Shown in pieces: positions 47,828 through 55,813 of a DNA stretch of 64,000 bases (position 1 is the first letter of the stretch; each line of letters opens with the position of its first letter). The translations under genes were made by a program, and so were the position numbers. The stretch lies in NCBI RefSeq assembly GCF_010120595.1, contig NZ_CP038020.1, positions 1,364,001 through 1,428,000 on the forward strand. Direction: 5' to 3'. The notes beneath the pieces are model-generated. The model searched no databases and was not told where the DNA came from. It saw nothing but the letters and a program-made list of their open reading frames with translations. The stretch is from Streptococcus thermophilus (GTDB lineage: Bacteria > Bacillota > Bacilli > Lactobacillales > Streptococcaceae).

Positions 47828-47899
47828 TTAGCCAACAGCAATTACAATAATGCTTTCAAAAATTAGAAGTAAGATAGCTAAAAAACTTTCTTTATTCAT
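47828..47899 (-). CDS. shp: SHP-type quorum-sensing pheromone precursor
   Basis: A 23-residue peptide gene too short for routine gene calling. It has an AGGAGG ribosome binding site and the classic short hydrophobic peptide design: basic/polar start MNKES, hydrophobic middle, and the acidic-residue-plus-hydrophobic C-terminus ESIIVIAVG. Known streptococcal SHPs have the same form, for example EGIIVIVVG in S. thermophilus. Export, processing near the glutamate and re-import by Ami/Opp are the known route. It diverges from rgg with an 86-bp shared promoter region; TTTCCCA on its strand (47950-47956) resembles part of Rgg boxes. Confidence 0.88.
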   Translation of the reverse strand: MNKESFLAILLLIFESIIVIAVG

Positions 47900-47985
47900 A
47901 GAAATTAACCTCCTATCTCACTATATGATATAATACTTTTAAGTTTATCTGGGAAATTCTCGTATATGCAAAAGAGGTGCTTTTT

Positions 47986-48843
47986 ATGAAAGATTATGGA
48001 AAATTATTTAAGAAATTTAGAGAGTCTAGGGGATTAGTCTTAAAAGATATCGCAAAGTTAGGCGTATCAGTATCTCATATTTCCCGCTTTGAACGTGAAA
48101 ATACAGATTTGACAATTAGTAAGTTTATGTCAGCTTTAAATGCGATAAATATGCCTATTGATGAGTTTATGTATGCAGCAAACGACTTTCAGAGAGATGA
48201 GTTTAATGAAATCTTAGAAAAGATTAGTTTATTTGTTTCAGCAAGGAACGTGTCAGGTATGGAAAAGTTATTAATCTCTCAAGTAGAAAAAATCGAAAAG
48301 CGTGAGACTTTTTATACTCTAAATACTATTTTAATAAAAATTCGTTTATAGGACTTATCAGACAAAAGTTACTATGATGAATCTGATATCCAATATTTAT
48401 CAGACTACCTATTCTCTGTAGAATATTGGGGTTGTTACGAACTACTGTTATTTGCGAATACTGTAGATGTATTGAATCATCAAACAATGATGCTTTTATC
48501 AAGAGAAATGTGTAAACGTTCAGAATTTTACAAGGATTTACCAAACTACCGAAGGTTACACTCAACAATGCTATTAAATTGTTATATCATAAGTATTGAA
48601 AGAGATGAGTATATTGATGCGTTGTATTTTGAAAAACAGTTAAATCATAGTTGTTTTACGGAAACTGAGATTTACGAGAAATTAGTGTTTTATTATTCAA
48701 AAAATTTATATGAATTAAAGAAGAATAGGAGCAATAAAGCTATTCTAGAAATGAAGAAGTGTATTGCTGCAATGAAGCTGGCTAATAGTGAGAATTTAGC
48801 TATAAAATTTGAAAATCATTTATCTGGAGTGTTAAAAATGTAG
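47986..48843 (+). pseudogene. rgg: Rgg-family quorum-sensing regulator with in-frame amber codon
   Basis: The ATG at 47986 follows AGAGG. The N-terminal XRE helix-turn-helix (RESRGLVLKDIAKLGVSVSHISRFERE) is typical of Rgg, and the C-terminal helical repeat domain that binds SHP continues in the same frame after a TAG at 48349-48351 (codon 122): DLSDKSYYDESDIQYL... to 48843. Total length of 285 codons is normal for Rgg. As sequenced, only the DNA-binding third plus part of the helical domain would be made. It should control shp and the peptide operon; the lesion may lock the system off, or leave a pheromone-blind DNA binder. Confidence 0.88.
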
Positions 48844-48902
48844 TTGGATTTGTGTATATGGTATAAATTATCAGTGTCAAAATTAAATGATATATTATTG
48901 AT

Positions 48903-49703
48903 ATGAGAATTATTAAATTTCCTGAACAGATTTCAGAAGATATCATTCATTATACGTTTCTAGATGATATTATCTCTTATAATTGTGAAAAGTGTAGAGG
49001 ATCTTGTTGTCATGTGAATAATTCTTTATTACTTGATGCAAAGACAGCAAGTTTTCTAAAACGCACGTATCTTAAAGATTTTATTGTTAGTGATGATAGT
49101 GTTTCATTGTTGAGTTGTGGTAAAAAGTGCTGGTTTCATTCTGAATTGGGTTGTACGATAAATGATTTAGGCTTGAACAAGCCATTAACTTGTGAATTAT
49201 ATCCTTTTCATATTAAGAAAATTCAGAACTTCTATATTGTTTCTTTTACTCCTTGTCCGACATTTCAACTGAACCTTGGTGAGGGGCAGAGGTACAAGGA
49301 TATAGAGGATGTAGTTTTACGATATATTAAAACTGGGGTGCCAGTTTTTAGTCCGTCTTTGCATGTTTCAGAGGAAAGGCTGAAATATGAGATTGAGTAT
49401 CAAAACAATTTTAAAAACACTTTATCAGAGTATTATCGAACAAAGACTGCCGATGGCACTACAGAGTTTAAAGAATATGAAAAATGGTATATATATTATT
49501 TAGATTTTAGATGGGGAAGTATACCCTTATCTTATACAAGTTCACAAGCAAATCAATTTTGGAATCTTTACAAGAGAGTTTGTGAAGATGTTTATAAAAA
49601 AATATCATATATACGAACAGATAACATATACTTTATTATTGCAAATCAGTTTAATAAGATAATTTCAAAGCATTTTCAGCTAAATTTTATAGATAAAGAA
49701 TGA
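48903..49703 (+). CDS. CxxCxxxCC (YkgJ-like) cysteine-cluster protein of the RiPP locus
   Basis: A 266-residue protein with the zinc/iron-chelating CxxCxxxCC motif at residues 28-36 (CEKCRGSCC), followed by further cysteine clusters CGKKCWFHSELGC and PLTCELYPF, and FTPCPTF. The C-terminal ~130 residues are helical and aromatic-rich with no known domain. YkgJ-like proteins probably hold a metal or Fe-S cluster; their role in peptide maturation is unproven. No clear ribosome binding site precedes the ATG. Its place directly before the precursor suggests a tailoring or metal-supply role. Confidence 0.75.
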   Translation: MRIIKFPEQISEDIIHYTFLDDIISYNCEKCRGSCCHVNNSLLLDAKTASFLKRTYLKDFIVSDDSVSLLSCGKKCWFHSELGCTINDLGLNKPLTCELYPFHIKKIQNFYIVSFTPCPTFQLNLGEGQRYKDIEDVVLRYIKTGVPVFSPSLHVSEERLKYEIEYQNNFKNTLSEYYRTKTADGTTEFKEYEKWYIYYLDFRWGSIPLSYTSSQANQFWNLYKRVCEDVYKKISYIRTDNIYFIIANQFNKIISKHFQLNFIDKE

Positions 49704-49762
49704 TTTCTATGATTTGTTATGGGTACTTATTGATTCTTAAATAAATAATGGAGGATATTACG

Positions 49763-49912
49763 ATGCAAGTTAGTGATGCTATTGCACAAATTGAATTAGA
49801 AGAAGAAGAAGTTGTTTCTAGCGGTCTATCTATTGACATTATGGAAATTAAACCTTCTGTTGCTACAGAGTTGATTGATGGACTCAAAGGTCGTTGCCCA
49901 CCGTCTGTCTAA
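49763..49912 (+). CDS. RiPP precursor peptide with GRC core
   Basis: A 49-residue peptide gene with a perfect GGAGG ribosome binding site. The leader is acidic (QIELEEEEVV) and the C-terminus GLKGRCPPSV is enriched in typical modification residues: one Arg (44), one Cys (45), two Pro, Ser. GRC-type precursors paired with radical SAM enzymes are known in streptococci. It sits 82 bases before the radical SAM gene with an attenuator-like hairpin between. Predicted modifications: a Cys-centred crosslink by the radical SAM enzyme and Arg-to-ornithine conversion by the arginase. The cleavage site is unknown. Confidence 0.82.
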   Translation: MQVSDAIAQIELEEEEVVSSGLSIDIMEIKPSVATELIDGLKGRCPPSV

Positions 49913-49925
49913 TAGAACTGATTGT

Positions 49926-49958
49926 AGGATTAGAGTCTATTTCTAATCCTTTGGTTTT
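49926..49958 (+). terminator. Attenuator-like terminator between precursor and radical SAM gene
   Basis: AGGATTAGA (49926-49934) pairs with TCTAATCCT (49942-49950), followed by TTGGTTTTTAT. Partial termination here would keep the precursor in excess over its enzymes, as in many bacteriocin operons. Confidence 0.65.
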
Positions 49959-49994
49959 TATATTAATATTTTTGGAAGATTGCAGGGAATTAAT

Positions 49995-51212
49995 ATGACG
50001 AGCAATGTTTACTCGATTTTTTTTAATTGGTACAATAAGCAAGGAATACTCAGGAATAATAGGAATAATAAACTATTTTCATTAAATTTAGCTACATTTT
50101 TAGCTTTAAAATTTATGTACCAATTTTCATTGAAAAAGTTTTCTGATTCAAAGAGTCAGGTAATAAAAAATGTTATAGATTTTCTAAATAACAATGAAAT
50201 ATCACTCTCTAAGACCAACACTAAAATTGTTGAATTTTCAACGAAAATACCATTAAAAGTGATACAGATTGAGGTCACGAACAAATGTAACCTAAGATGT
50301 ATGCATTGTTATTTACCTGATTATTCAAAGGAGCTCGATAGAAAGAAAATTTCAAGTATAGTATATGAAGCTAAGCAGCTAGGAGTAATGGATGTTGATT
50401 TCACTGGAGGCGAACCATTATTATTACAGGGATTAAGTGAAATTATCGAGGAAGTATTAAAAGAGGGAATGTGTACAACAATTTTTACAAATGCTGTATA
50501 TATTCCTGAAGATTTTAAAATATTGATTCAAAGATATGATGGTATAAGACTAAAAGTTAGTTTAGATGGTTGGAATGAAACAATACATGATTCAATTAGA
50601 GGAAGAGGTACATTTAAGAGAACAATTAAGAATATTGAATATTTTAGGAGTTTAGGAGTACCTGTTACTGTTAATGTTGTTTTGAATAACAAGAATATTA
50701 GTGGAGTGAAGTATTTTTTGGAGTTGTTTGATCGATTAGATGTGAAATATGCTTTTGATAGGTTTTTACCTTTTGAAAGGAATAATCGACTATCAATTAG
50801 TGATGAAGAATTCAATAATGCTATTTTGTGTATTCCCAATATTCAAGCAAATTGTAATAATATATCCGAATCCACATTTGAATCATTTTATTGTGGTGCT
50901 GGCAATTCTTATGTGTTTATAAATTCGTCAGGTGATGTTGGATTTTGTCCGACATTATCCTCCACTAAATTTTGTGGAGGTAACATTAATGAAAAGACTT
51001 TAAATGATATTTGGATTAATTCGAAGTTCTTCAATCATATTCGAAATGTACGATGTAAGTATTATAATGAATGCCCTGCAAATTATGTTTGTCAAGGTGG
51101 GTGTAGAAGTCGAGCTCAGTTTTTCGGAGGTTCTATTGGGAGTCCCGATATACAGGAGTGCAAGTTAGCATATAATTTAACTGGGATTAAGCCAAAGTCA
51201 ATGAGTTTATGA
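49995..51212 (+). CDS. Radical SAM/SPASM peptide-maturation enzyme
   Basis: A 405-residue enzyme. The cluster-binding motif CNLRCMHC (Cys98, 102, 105) is preceded by IEVTN and followed by the SAM-contact motif DFTGGEPLL. A SPASM domain at about residues 300-390 supplies cysteines for auxiliary Fe-S clusters (FYCGAG, GFCPTL, FCGGNIN, CKYYNECPANYVCQGGC). The first ~80 residues may include a leader-binding region, but I cannot confirm an RRE fold. SPASM enzymes in RiPP loci form thioether, C-C or ether crosslinks. The ATG at 49995 follows CAGGGA; the arginase gene overlaps its stop (ATGA). Confidence 0.9.
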   Translation: MTSNVYSIFFNWYNKQGILRNNRNNKLFSLNLATFLALKFMYQFSLKKFSDSKSQVIKNVIDFLNNNEISLSKTNTKIVEFSTKIPLKVIQIEVTNKCNLRCMHCYLPDYSKELDRKKISSIVYEAKQLGVMDVDFTGGEPLLLQGLSEIIEEVLKEGMCTTIFTNAVYIPEDFKILIQRYDGIRLKVSLDGWNETIHDSIRGRGTFKRTIKNIEYFRSLGVPVTVNVVLNNKNISGVKYFLELFDRLDVKYAFDRFLPFERNNRLSISDEEFNNAILCIPNIQANCNNISESTFESFYCGAGNSYVFINSSGDVGFCPTLSSTKFCGGNINEKTLNDIWINSKFFNHIRNVRCKYYNECPANYVCQGGCRSRAQFFGGSIGSPDIQECKLAYNLTGIKPKSMSL

Positions 51213-51952
51213 AAATATTATCTATTATTTATGATGGTGGAAGTAGAATTCCAGGAGCGAGATTTGCTCCCACAAAATATTATCAAGAAGCGATGTTATA
51301 TGATAGGAAAGATTCTGATATAATTACAATTAATTTAGGTAATCAAGATTTATTTTCTATTGATTTAGAAAGTCTAAGTCGAACTATTGCTGAATCTAAA
51401 GTTCAGATTGCTTTAGGAGGAGATCATTCAGTTACTTATCTATTAGCAAAGGCCACTGTTCGAGAGGGAGCATATTTAATTGTTTTAGATGCTCATTTAG
51501 ATTACTTCAAAGACTTTGAAAGTGTTGTAAAAAATTGGAATTTTTTAAGTTTTTTAACCGATATTTTTGAAAAAATAATTATCATTGGGGAAAGGAATTT
51601 TGAGTTTCCTAGTTCATTTGATAATAAAATAATCATCCTCTCAATGGAGGAGTATTGGTTAAATAAGAGTAGAGTTTTGAAAAAGTTAGATAGTTATATT
51701 GATGAGTCAAAAGATATTTACTTATCAATAGACATTGATGTTTTGGATCCATCTGTTTTTGATTCAGTATCATATCCTATTATTGGAGGATTTCAAATGA
51801 ACGATTTTCTTGGAATAATTTCCAAAATTTTATGTTCTGATAAGGTATATTTTTGTGATATAGTTGAGTACAATCCGATGGTTGGAAGTGATAATGCTCA
51901 CATTTTTTACCAAATGATTCAATTTGTTAAATCAAAATTAAGGAGGATATAG
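51209..51952 (+). CDS. Arginase-fold hydrolase, probable peptide arginase (Arg to Orn)
   Basis: A 247-residue ureohydrolase. All six manganese ligands can be read: His73 (GGDHS), Asp94/His96/Asp98 (DAHLD), Asp175/Asp177 (SIDIDVLDP). It is some 50 residues shorter than metabolic arginases and is embedded in a peptide operon, overlapping the radical SAM stop by four bases. Peptide arginases such as OspR convert arginine to ornithine within RiPP precursors; the single core arginine (Arg44) is the obvious target. A free-arginine or agmatine role cannot be excluded but has no support from context. Confidence 0.82.
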   Translation: MKILSIIYDGGSRIPGARFAPTKYYQEAMLYDRKDSDIITINLGNQDLFSIDLESLSRTIAESKVQIALGGDHSVTYLLAKATVREGAYLIVLDAHLDYFKDFESVVKNWNFLSFLTDIFEKIIIIGERNFEFPSSFDNKIIILSMEEYWLNKSRVLKKLDSYIDESKDIYLSIDIDVLDPSVFDSVSYPIIGGFQMNDFLGIISKILCSDKVYFCDIVEYNPMVGSDNAHIFYQMIQFVKSKLRRI

Positions 51953-51958
51953 GAAATA

Positions 51959-53131
51959 TTGAAAATAAAAAAATATGCAGCATTGAGTATTTATTTTAAT
52001 CGTTTCTCATCGTTAATCTCAGAGTATGGTTATACTATCTTGATCAACATTCTATTGTCTAGAATTTCTGTGCAATTAGTTATGTATTTTTGGGTGGTAA
52101 AGTGTTTAGCTGCAATAGTTACAAATAGGATTAATATCTCAAATAGTAAACTGAGCAGAAAATACCTGCTTATTCTGTTAGAAATTACAAAGGCAATCTT
52201 ACTTTTCTTACTAGGTTTTGGATTAAACCATATAATTGTCCTATTAGTTGTATTCATAATTGAGGTTGTCAATGTATTGTTTTCCAGTTTATTATATAGT
52301 TGTGTACCAATTATTATAGACAAGGATTCATTGATTAAGTTTAACGCTAGGTATACAAGCATTGGTTCAGTATCTTATTTTTTAGCACCGTTGTTTGTTG
52401 GTTTATTTATTAATAAAAGTCACTTTTTATTGTTTGCAGTTTATGCTCTTCTTTTGATAGTGGGAGCTACTAGTCTTTTATTTTTACCAAATATTTCGAC
52501 TTTAAATTTGAAAGAAGAAAGAAAAAAACAAAATTTAAACATTACATTATTTAACATTCTGAGATCCAAAAAAATTGCATTAGTTCTATTATCTGGAGTT
52601 ATTGTGGGATCAATTGGAGTTGTTTATGATACTTATGAAGTTGTTTATTTAACAAAGTATCTCGGTATTAGTGATTCTATGTATTCCTTTTCCTTATCAT
52701 TTTTAGCAGTTTCATTCTTAGTAATGAGCTTCCTTCTTAGCTTCGTGAAACAAATAAGTTCTCATATGAAAGCTTTCGCCTTAGGTCTTTCATTTTATGT
52801 TCTATATCTACTTTTATTTAGTACATCTTCGAACATTTATACAGTACTAATGAGTTATGTTTTTCTAGCGATAGGTCAGACAATGATGGGGATAATCGAA
52901 ACCAATTATTTTCAGTTGTCACTTAACATGAAAGAATTACAGAAACTATATATTTACTCGGAGACCTTACATTCTGTATTTTCAGGCATTGCTGTTTTAG
53001 TAATAGGAAGTTTTGCCTTTTTAAGTAGTCATCTTGTTTTAGTTTTCAGAAGTCTTGCTGTTTTTGCTCTGTTTATTCTTCTGTGTTATTGTGTGTTTGT
53101 AAACCTCAAAAAACTAAGCATTGATAAGTAA
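51959..53131 (+). CDS. MFS-type exporter of the RiPP locus
   Basis: A 390-residue membrane protein with about 11-12 hydrophobic helices arranged as in major facilitator transporters, without an ATPase domain. Starts at TTG behind AAGGAGG, six bases after the arginase stop. Most likely exports the mature peptide and/or protects the producer. No leader-cleaving peptidase is encoded in the locus, so a housekeeping protease may finish maturation. Confidence 0.8.
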   Translation: MKIKKYAALSIYFNRFSSLISEYGYTILINILLSRISVQLVMYFWVVKCLAAIVTNRINISNSKLSRKYLLILLEITKAILLFLLGFGLNHIIVLLVVFIIEVVNVLFSSLLYSCVPIIIDKDSLIKFNARYTSIGSVSYFLAPLFVGLFINKSHFLLFAVYALLLIVGATSLLFLPNISTLNLKEERKKQNLNITLFNILRSKKIALVLLSGVIVGSIGVVYDTYEVVYLTKYLGISDSMYSFSLSFLAVSFLVMSFLLSFVKQISSHMKAFALGLSFYVLYLLLFSTSSNIYTVLMSYVFLAIGQTMMGIIETNYFQLSLNMKELQKLYIYSETLHSVFSGIAVLVIGSFAFLSSHLVLVFRSLAVFALFILLCYCVFVNLKKLSIDK

Positions 53132-53178
53132 TATTTATAAATCAGAAAACAAGCAAATGAGATAGTTAATTTATAAAG

Positions 53179-53213
53179 TAGACAAACGCTATTTTGAGTG
53201 TTTGTCTTTTTTA
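53179..53213 (+). terminator. Terminator of the RiPP operon
   Basis: AGACAAACGC...GTGTTTGTCT with TTTTT behind it. Confidence 0.8.
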
Positions 53214-53255
53214 GTCACCTAGTCTGCCTTTTTTCACAAGATTGTCTGAAAACTG

Positions 53256-53264
53256 TGCTATAAT
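53256..53264 (+). promoter_or_regulatory. als-aldB promoter (extended -10)
   Basis: TGCTATAAT at 53256-53264 is an extended -10; no good -35 is visible. The ~110-base leader has a small GGCT...AGCC-like hairpin but no recognised riboswitch. Confidence 0.5.
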
Positions 53265-53383
53265 GATAACAGAATTGTGAATTGATGAAAGTTTGTGAAA
53301 AAACGAGCAGACTTTGACACTTTGTGACTTATACTTGAAAGGAAAGTTGGCTCTACCATTTTAGGGCTAGAAGGACTGTGTTC

Positions 53384-55060
53384 ATGTCAGAAGAAAAGCA
53401 ATTGTATGGTGCAGATTTAGTGGTTGATAGTTTGATCAACCATGATGTTGAGTATGTCTTTGGGATTCCAGGCGCAAAAATCGATAGGGTTTTTGATACC
53501 TTGGAAGATAAGGGACCTGAATTGATTGTTGCCCGTCATGAGCAAAATGCTGCTTTTATGGCTCAAGGTGTTGGACGTATTACTGGGAAACCAGGTGTAG
53601 TATTGGTAACATCTGGTCCAGGTGTCTCCAATTTGGCTACTGGTTTGGTAACAGCGACGGATGAAGGAGACCCTGTTCTTGCTATTGGTGGTCAGGTTAA
53701 GCGTGCAGATCTCTTGAAACGTGCCCACCAATCAATGAATAACGTTGCTATGCTTGAGCCAATTACCAAATATGCTGCTGAAGTACATGATGCTAACACC
53801 CTTTCTGAAACGGTTGCTAATGCCTATCGTCACGCTAAGTCAGGGAAACCAGGTGCAAGCTTCATTTCAATTCCTCAAGACGTGACGGATGCTCCGGTCA
53901 GTGTTAAGGCTATTAAGCCTATGACAGATCCAAAACTTGGTTCAGCATCTGTTTCTGATATTAACTATCTAGCACAAGCCATTAAAAATGCAGTGTTGCC
54001 AGTCTTTCTTTTGGGAAATGGTGCCTCATCAGAAGCCGTAACTTACTCTATTCGCCAAATTTTGAAGCATGTTAAATTGCCAGTTGTTGAAACTTTCCAA
54101 GGTGCCGGTATCGTGTCACGTGACCTTGAAGAAGATACTTTCTTTGGTCGTGTAGGTCTTTTCCGTAACCAACCCGGAGACATGTTGCTTAAAAAATCCG
54201 ACTTAGTTATTGCCATTGGTTATGACCCAATCGAATATGAAGCACGTAACTGGAATGCTGAAATTTCAGCACGTATCATCGTTATTGATGTTGAGCCGGC
54301 CGAGGTGGACACTTACTTCCAACCGGAACGTGAATTGATTGGTAATGTAGAAGCGAGCTTAAACTTGCTTTTGCCCGCTATTCAAGGTTATAAATTGCCT
54401 GAAGGTTCGGTTGAATATCTTAAAGGTTTGAAAAACAATGTTGTTGAGGATGTTAAGTTTGACCGTCAGCCTGATGAAGGTACGGTGCATCCGCTAGATT
54501 TAATCGAAGTTTTGCAAGAACAAACAGATGATGATATGACTGTTACGGTTGATGTTGGTAGTCACTATATTTGGATGGCACGTTATTTCAAATCGTATGA
54601 ACCACGTCATTTGCTTTTCTCAAATGGGATGCAAACGCTAGGTGTTGCTCTTCCATGGGCTATCTCTGCAGCTTTGGTTCGTCCTAAGACAAAAGTGATT
54701 TCTGTTTCTGGTGATGGTGGTTTCCTCTTCTCAGCACAAGAATTGGAAACAGCAGTTCGTTTGAAATTGCCAATTGTCCATATTATCTGGAACGATGGTC
54801 ATTACAATATGGTGGAATTCCAGGAAGAAATGAAGTACGGTCGTTCATCTGGGGTTGACTTTGGTCCTGTAGATTTTGTAAAATATGCTGAGAGCTTTGG
54901 AGCCAAAGGTTATCGTGCAACAAGTAAAGCAGCGTTTGCTAGCTTGCTTCAAGAGGCTTTGACTCAGGCTGTAGATGGACCAGTCCTTATTGATGTTCCA
55001 ATTGACTATAAAGATAACATTAAACTCGGCGAAACTATTTTGCCAGATGAATTTTACTAA
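53384..55060 (+). CDS. als: Catabolic alpha-acetolactate synthase
   Basis: A 558-residue thiamine-diphosphate enzyme condensing two pyruvates to alpha-acetolactate. [13 protein letters not shown] and the catalytic glutamate region [13 protein letters not shown] are N-terminal; the ThDP motif [10 protein letters not shown]...NDGHYN is C-terminal. Direct linkage to aldB marks it as the catabolic Als rather than biosynthetic IlvB. The ATG at 53384 follows AAGGAC. Confidence 0.93.
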   Translation: MSEEKQLYGADLVVDSLINHDVEYVFGIPGAKIDRVFDTLEDKGPELIVARHEQNAAFMAQGVGRITGKPGVVLVTSGPGVSNLATGLVTATDEGDPVLAIGGQVKRADLLKRAHQSMNNVAMLEPITKYAAEVHDANTLSETVANAYRHAKSGKPGASFISIPQDVTDAPVSVKAIKPMTDPKLGSASVSDINYLAQAIKNAVLPVFLLGNGASSEAVTYSIRQILKHVKLPVVETFQGAGIVSRDLEEDTFFGRVGLFRNQPGDMLLKKSDLVIAIGYDPIEYEARNWNAEISARIIVIDVEPAEVDTYFQPERELIGNVEASLNLLLPAIQGYKLPEGSVEYLKGLKNNVVEDVKFDRQPDEGTVHPLDLIEVLQEQTDDDMTVTVDVGSHYIWMARYFKSYEPRHLLFSNGMQTLGVALPWAISAALVRPKTKVISVSGDGGFLFSAQELETAVRLKLPIVHIIWNDGHYNMVEFQEEMKYGRSSGVDFGPVDFVKYAESFGAKGYRATSKAAFASLLQEALTQAVDGPVLIDVPIDYKDNIKLGETILPDEFY

Positions 55061-55075
55061 AAAGAGGGTGTAGAC

Positions 55076-55795
55076 ATGTCTGAAGCCATAAAATTATTTC
55101 AATATAATACTTTGGGAGCCTTGATGGCTGGGCTTTATGGAGGTACTTTAACCGTTGGAGAGTTGTTAGAGCATGGAGACTTGGGTCTCGGAACATTAGA
55201 TTCTATCGATGGTGAGTTGATTGTTCTTGACGGTAAAGCCTATCAAGCTAAAGGCTCTGAAGGTAAAGTCGAAGTGGTAGAAGTTTCTCCAGATGAAAAA
55301 GTTCCCTATGCAGCAGTCGTACCTCACCAAGCTGAAGTTATCTTCCGTCAACGTTTTGAAATGACTGATAAAGAACTTGAGGATCGTATTGAATCTTACT
55401 ATGATGGGGTTAATCTCTTCCGTTCCATCAAGATTAAAGGGCATTTTAAGCACATGCATGTCCGCATGATACCTAAGTCTACTCCTGATACGAAATTTGC
55501 TGAAGTTGCGACTCATCAACCAGAGTATGAATCTGATAATATTTCAGGTACAATCGTTGGTATCTGGACACCTGAAATGTTCCACGGTGTGAGTGTTGCT
55601 GGTTACCATCTCCATTTTATTTCAGATGACTTGACATTCGGTGGTCACGTTATGGATTTTGTTATCGAGAATGGTATTATTGAAGTTGGACCAGTTGACC
55701 AACTCGATCAACGCTTCCCAGTTCAAGACCGTCAATATCTCTTTGCTAAATTCAATGTTGATGAAATGCGTAAAGATATTACTAAGGCTGAATAA
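55076..55795 (+). CDS. aldB: Alpha-acetolactate decarboxylase
   Basis: A 239-residue zinc enzyme converting alpha-acetolactate to acetoin, which also limits flux to branched-chain amino acids. Zinc-binding histidines are seen in GYHLHFISDD and GGHVMDF. Starts 15 bases after als with its own GAGGG ribosome binding site. Its terminator has been displaced by the ISL3 element. Confidence 0.95.
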   Translation: MSEAIKLFQYNTLGALMAGLYGGTLTVGELLEHGDLGLGTLDSIDGELIVLDGKAYQAKGSEGKVEVVEVSPDEKVPYAAVVPHQAEVIFRQRFEMTDKELEDRIESYYDGVNLFRSIKIKGHFKHMHVRMIPKSTPDTKFAEVATHQPEYESDNISGTIVGIWTPEMFHGVSVAGYHLHFISDDLTFGGHVMDFVIENGIIEVGPVDQLDQRFPVQDRQYLFAKFNVDEMRKDITKAE

Positions 55796-55813
55796 GCATA
55801 TAAATAAGATACT

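Noticed and set aside
48349..48351. Programmed readthrough or pyrrolysine at the Rgg amber codon
   Set aside because: No pyrrolysine machinery is expected in streptococci and no readthrough signal is evident; a plain nonsense mutation is simpler.
49763..49912. Streptide-type (WGK) or bicyclostreptin-type precursor
   Set aside because: The core has no tryptophan or lysine-glycine pattern of streptide and only one radical SAM gene is present; a GRC-type core fits better.
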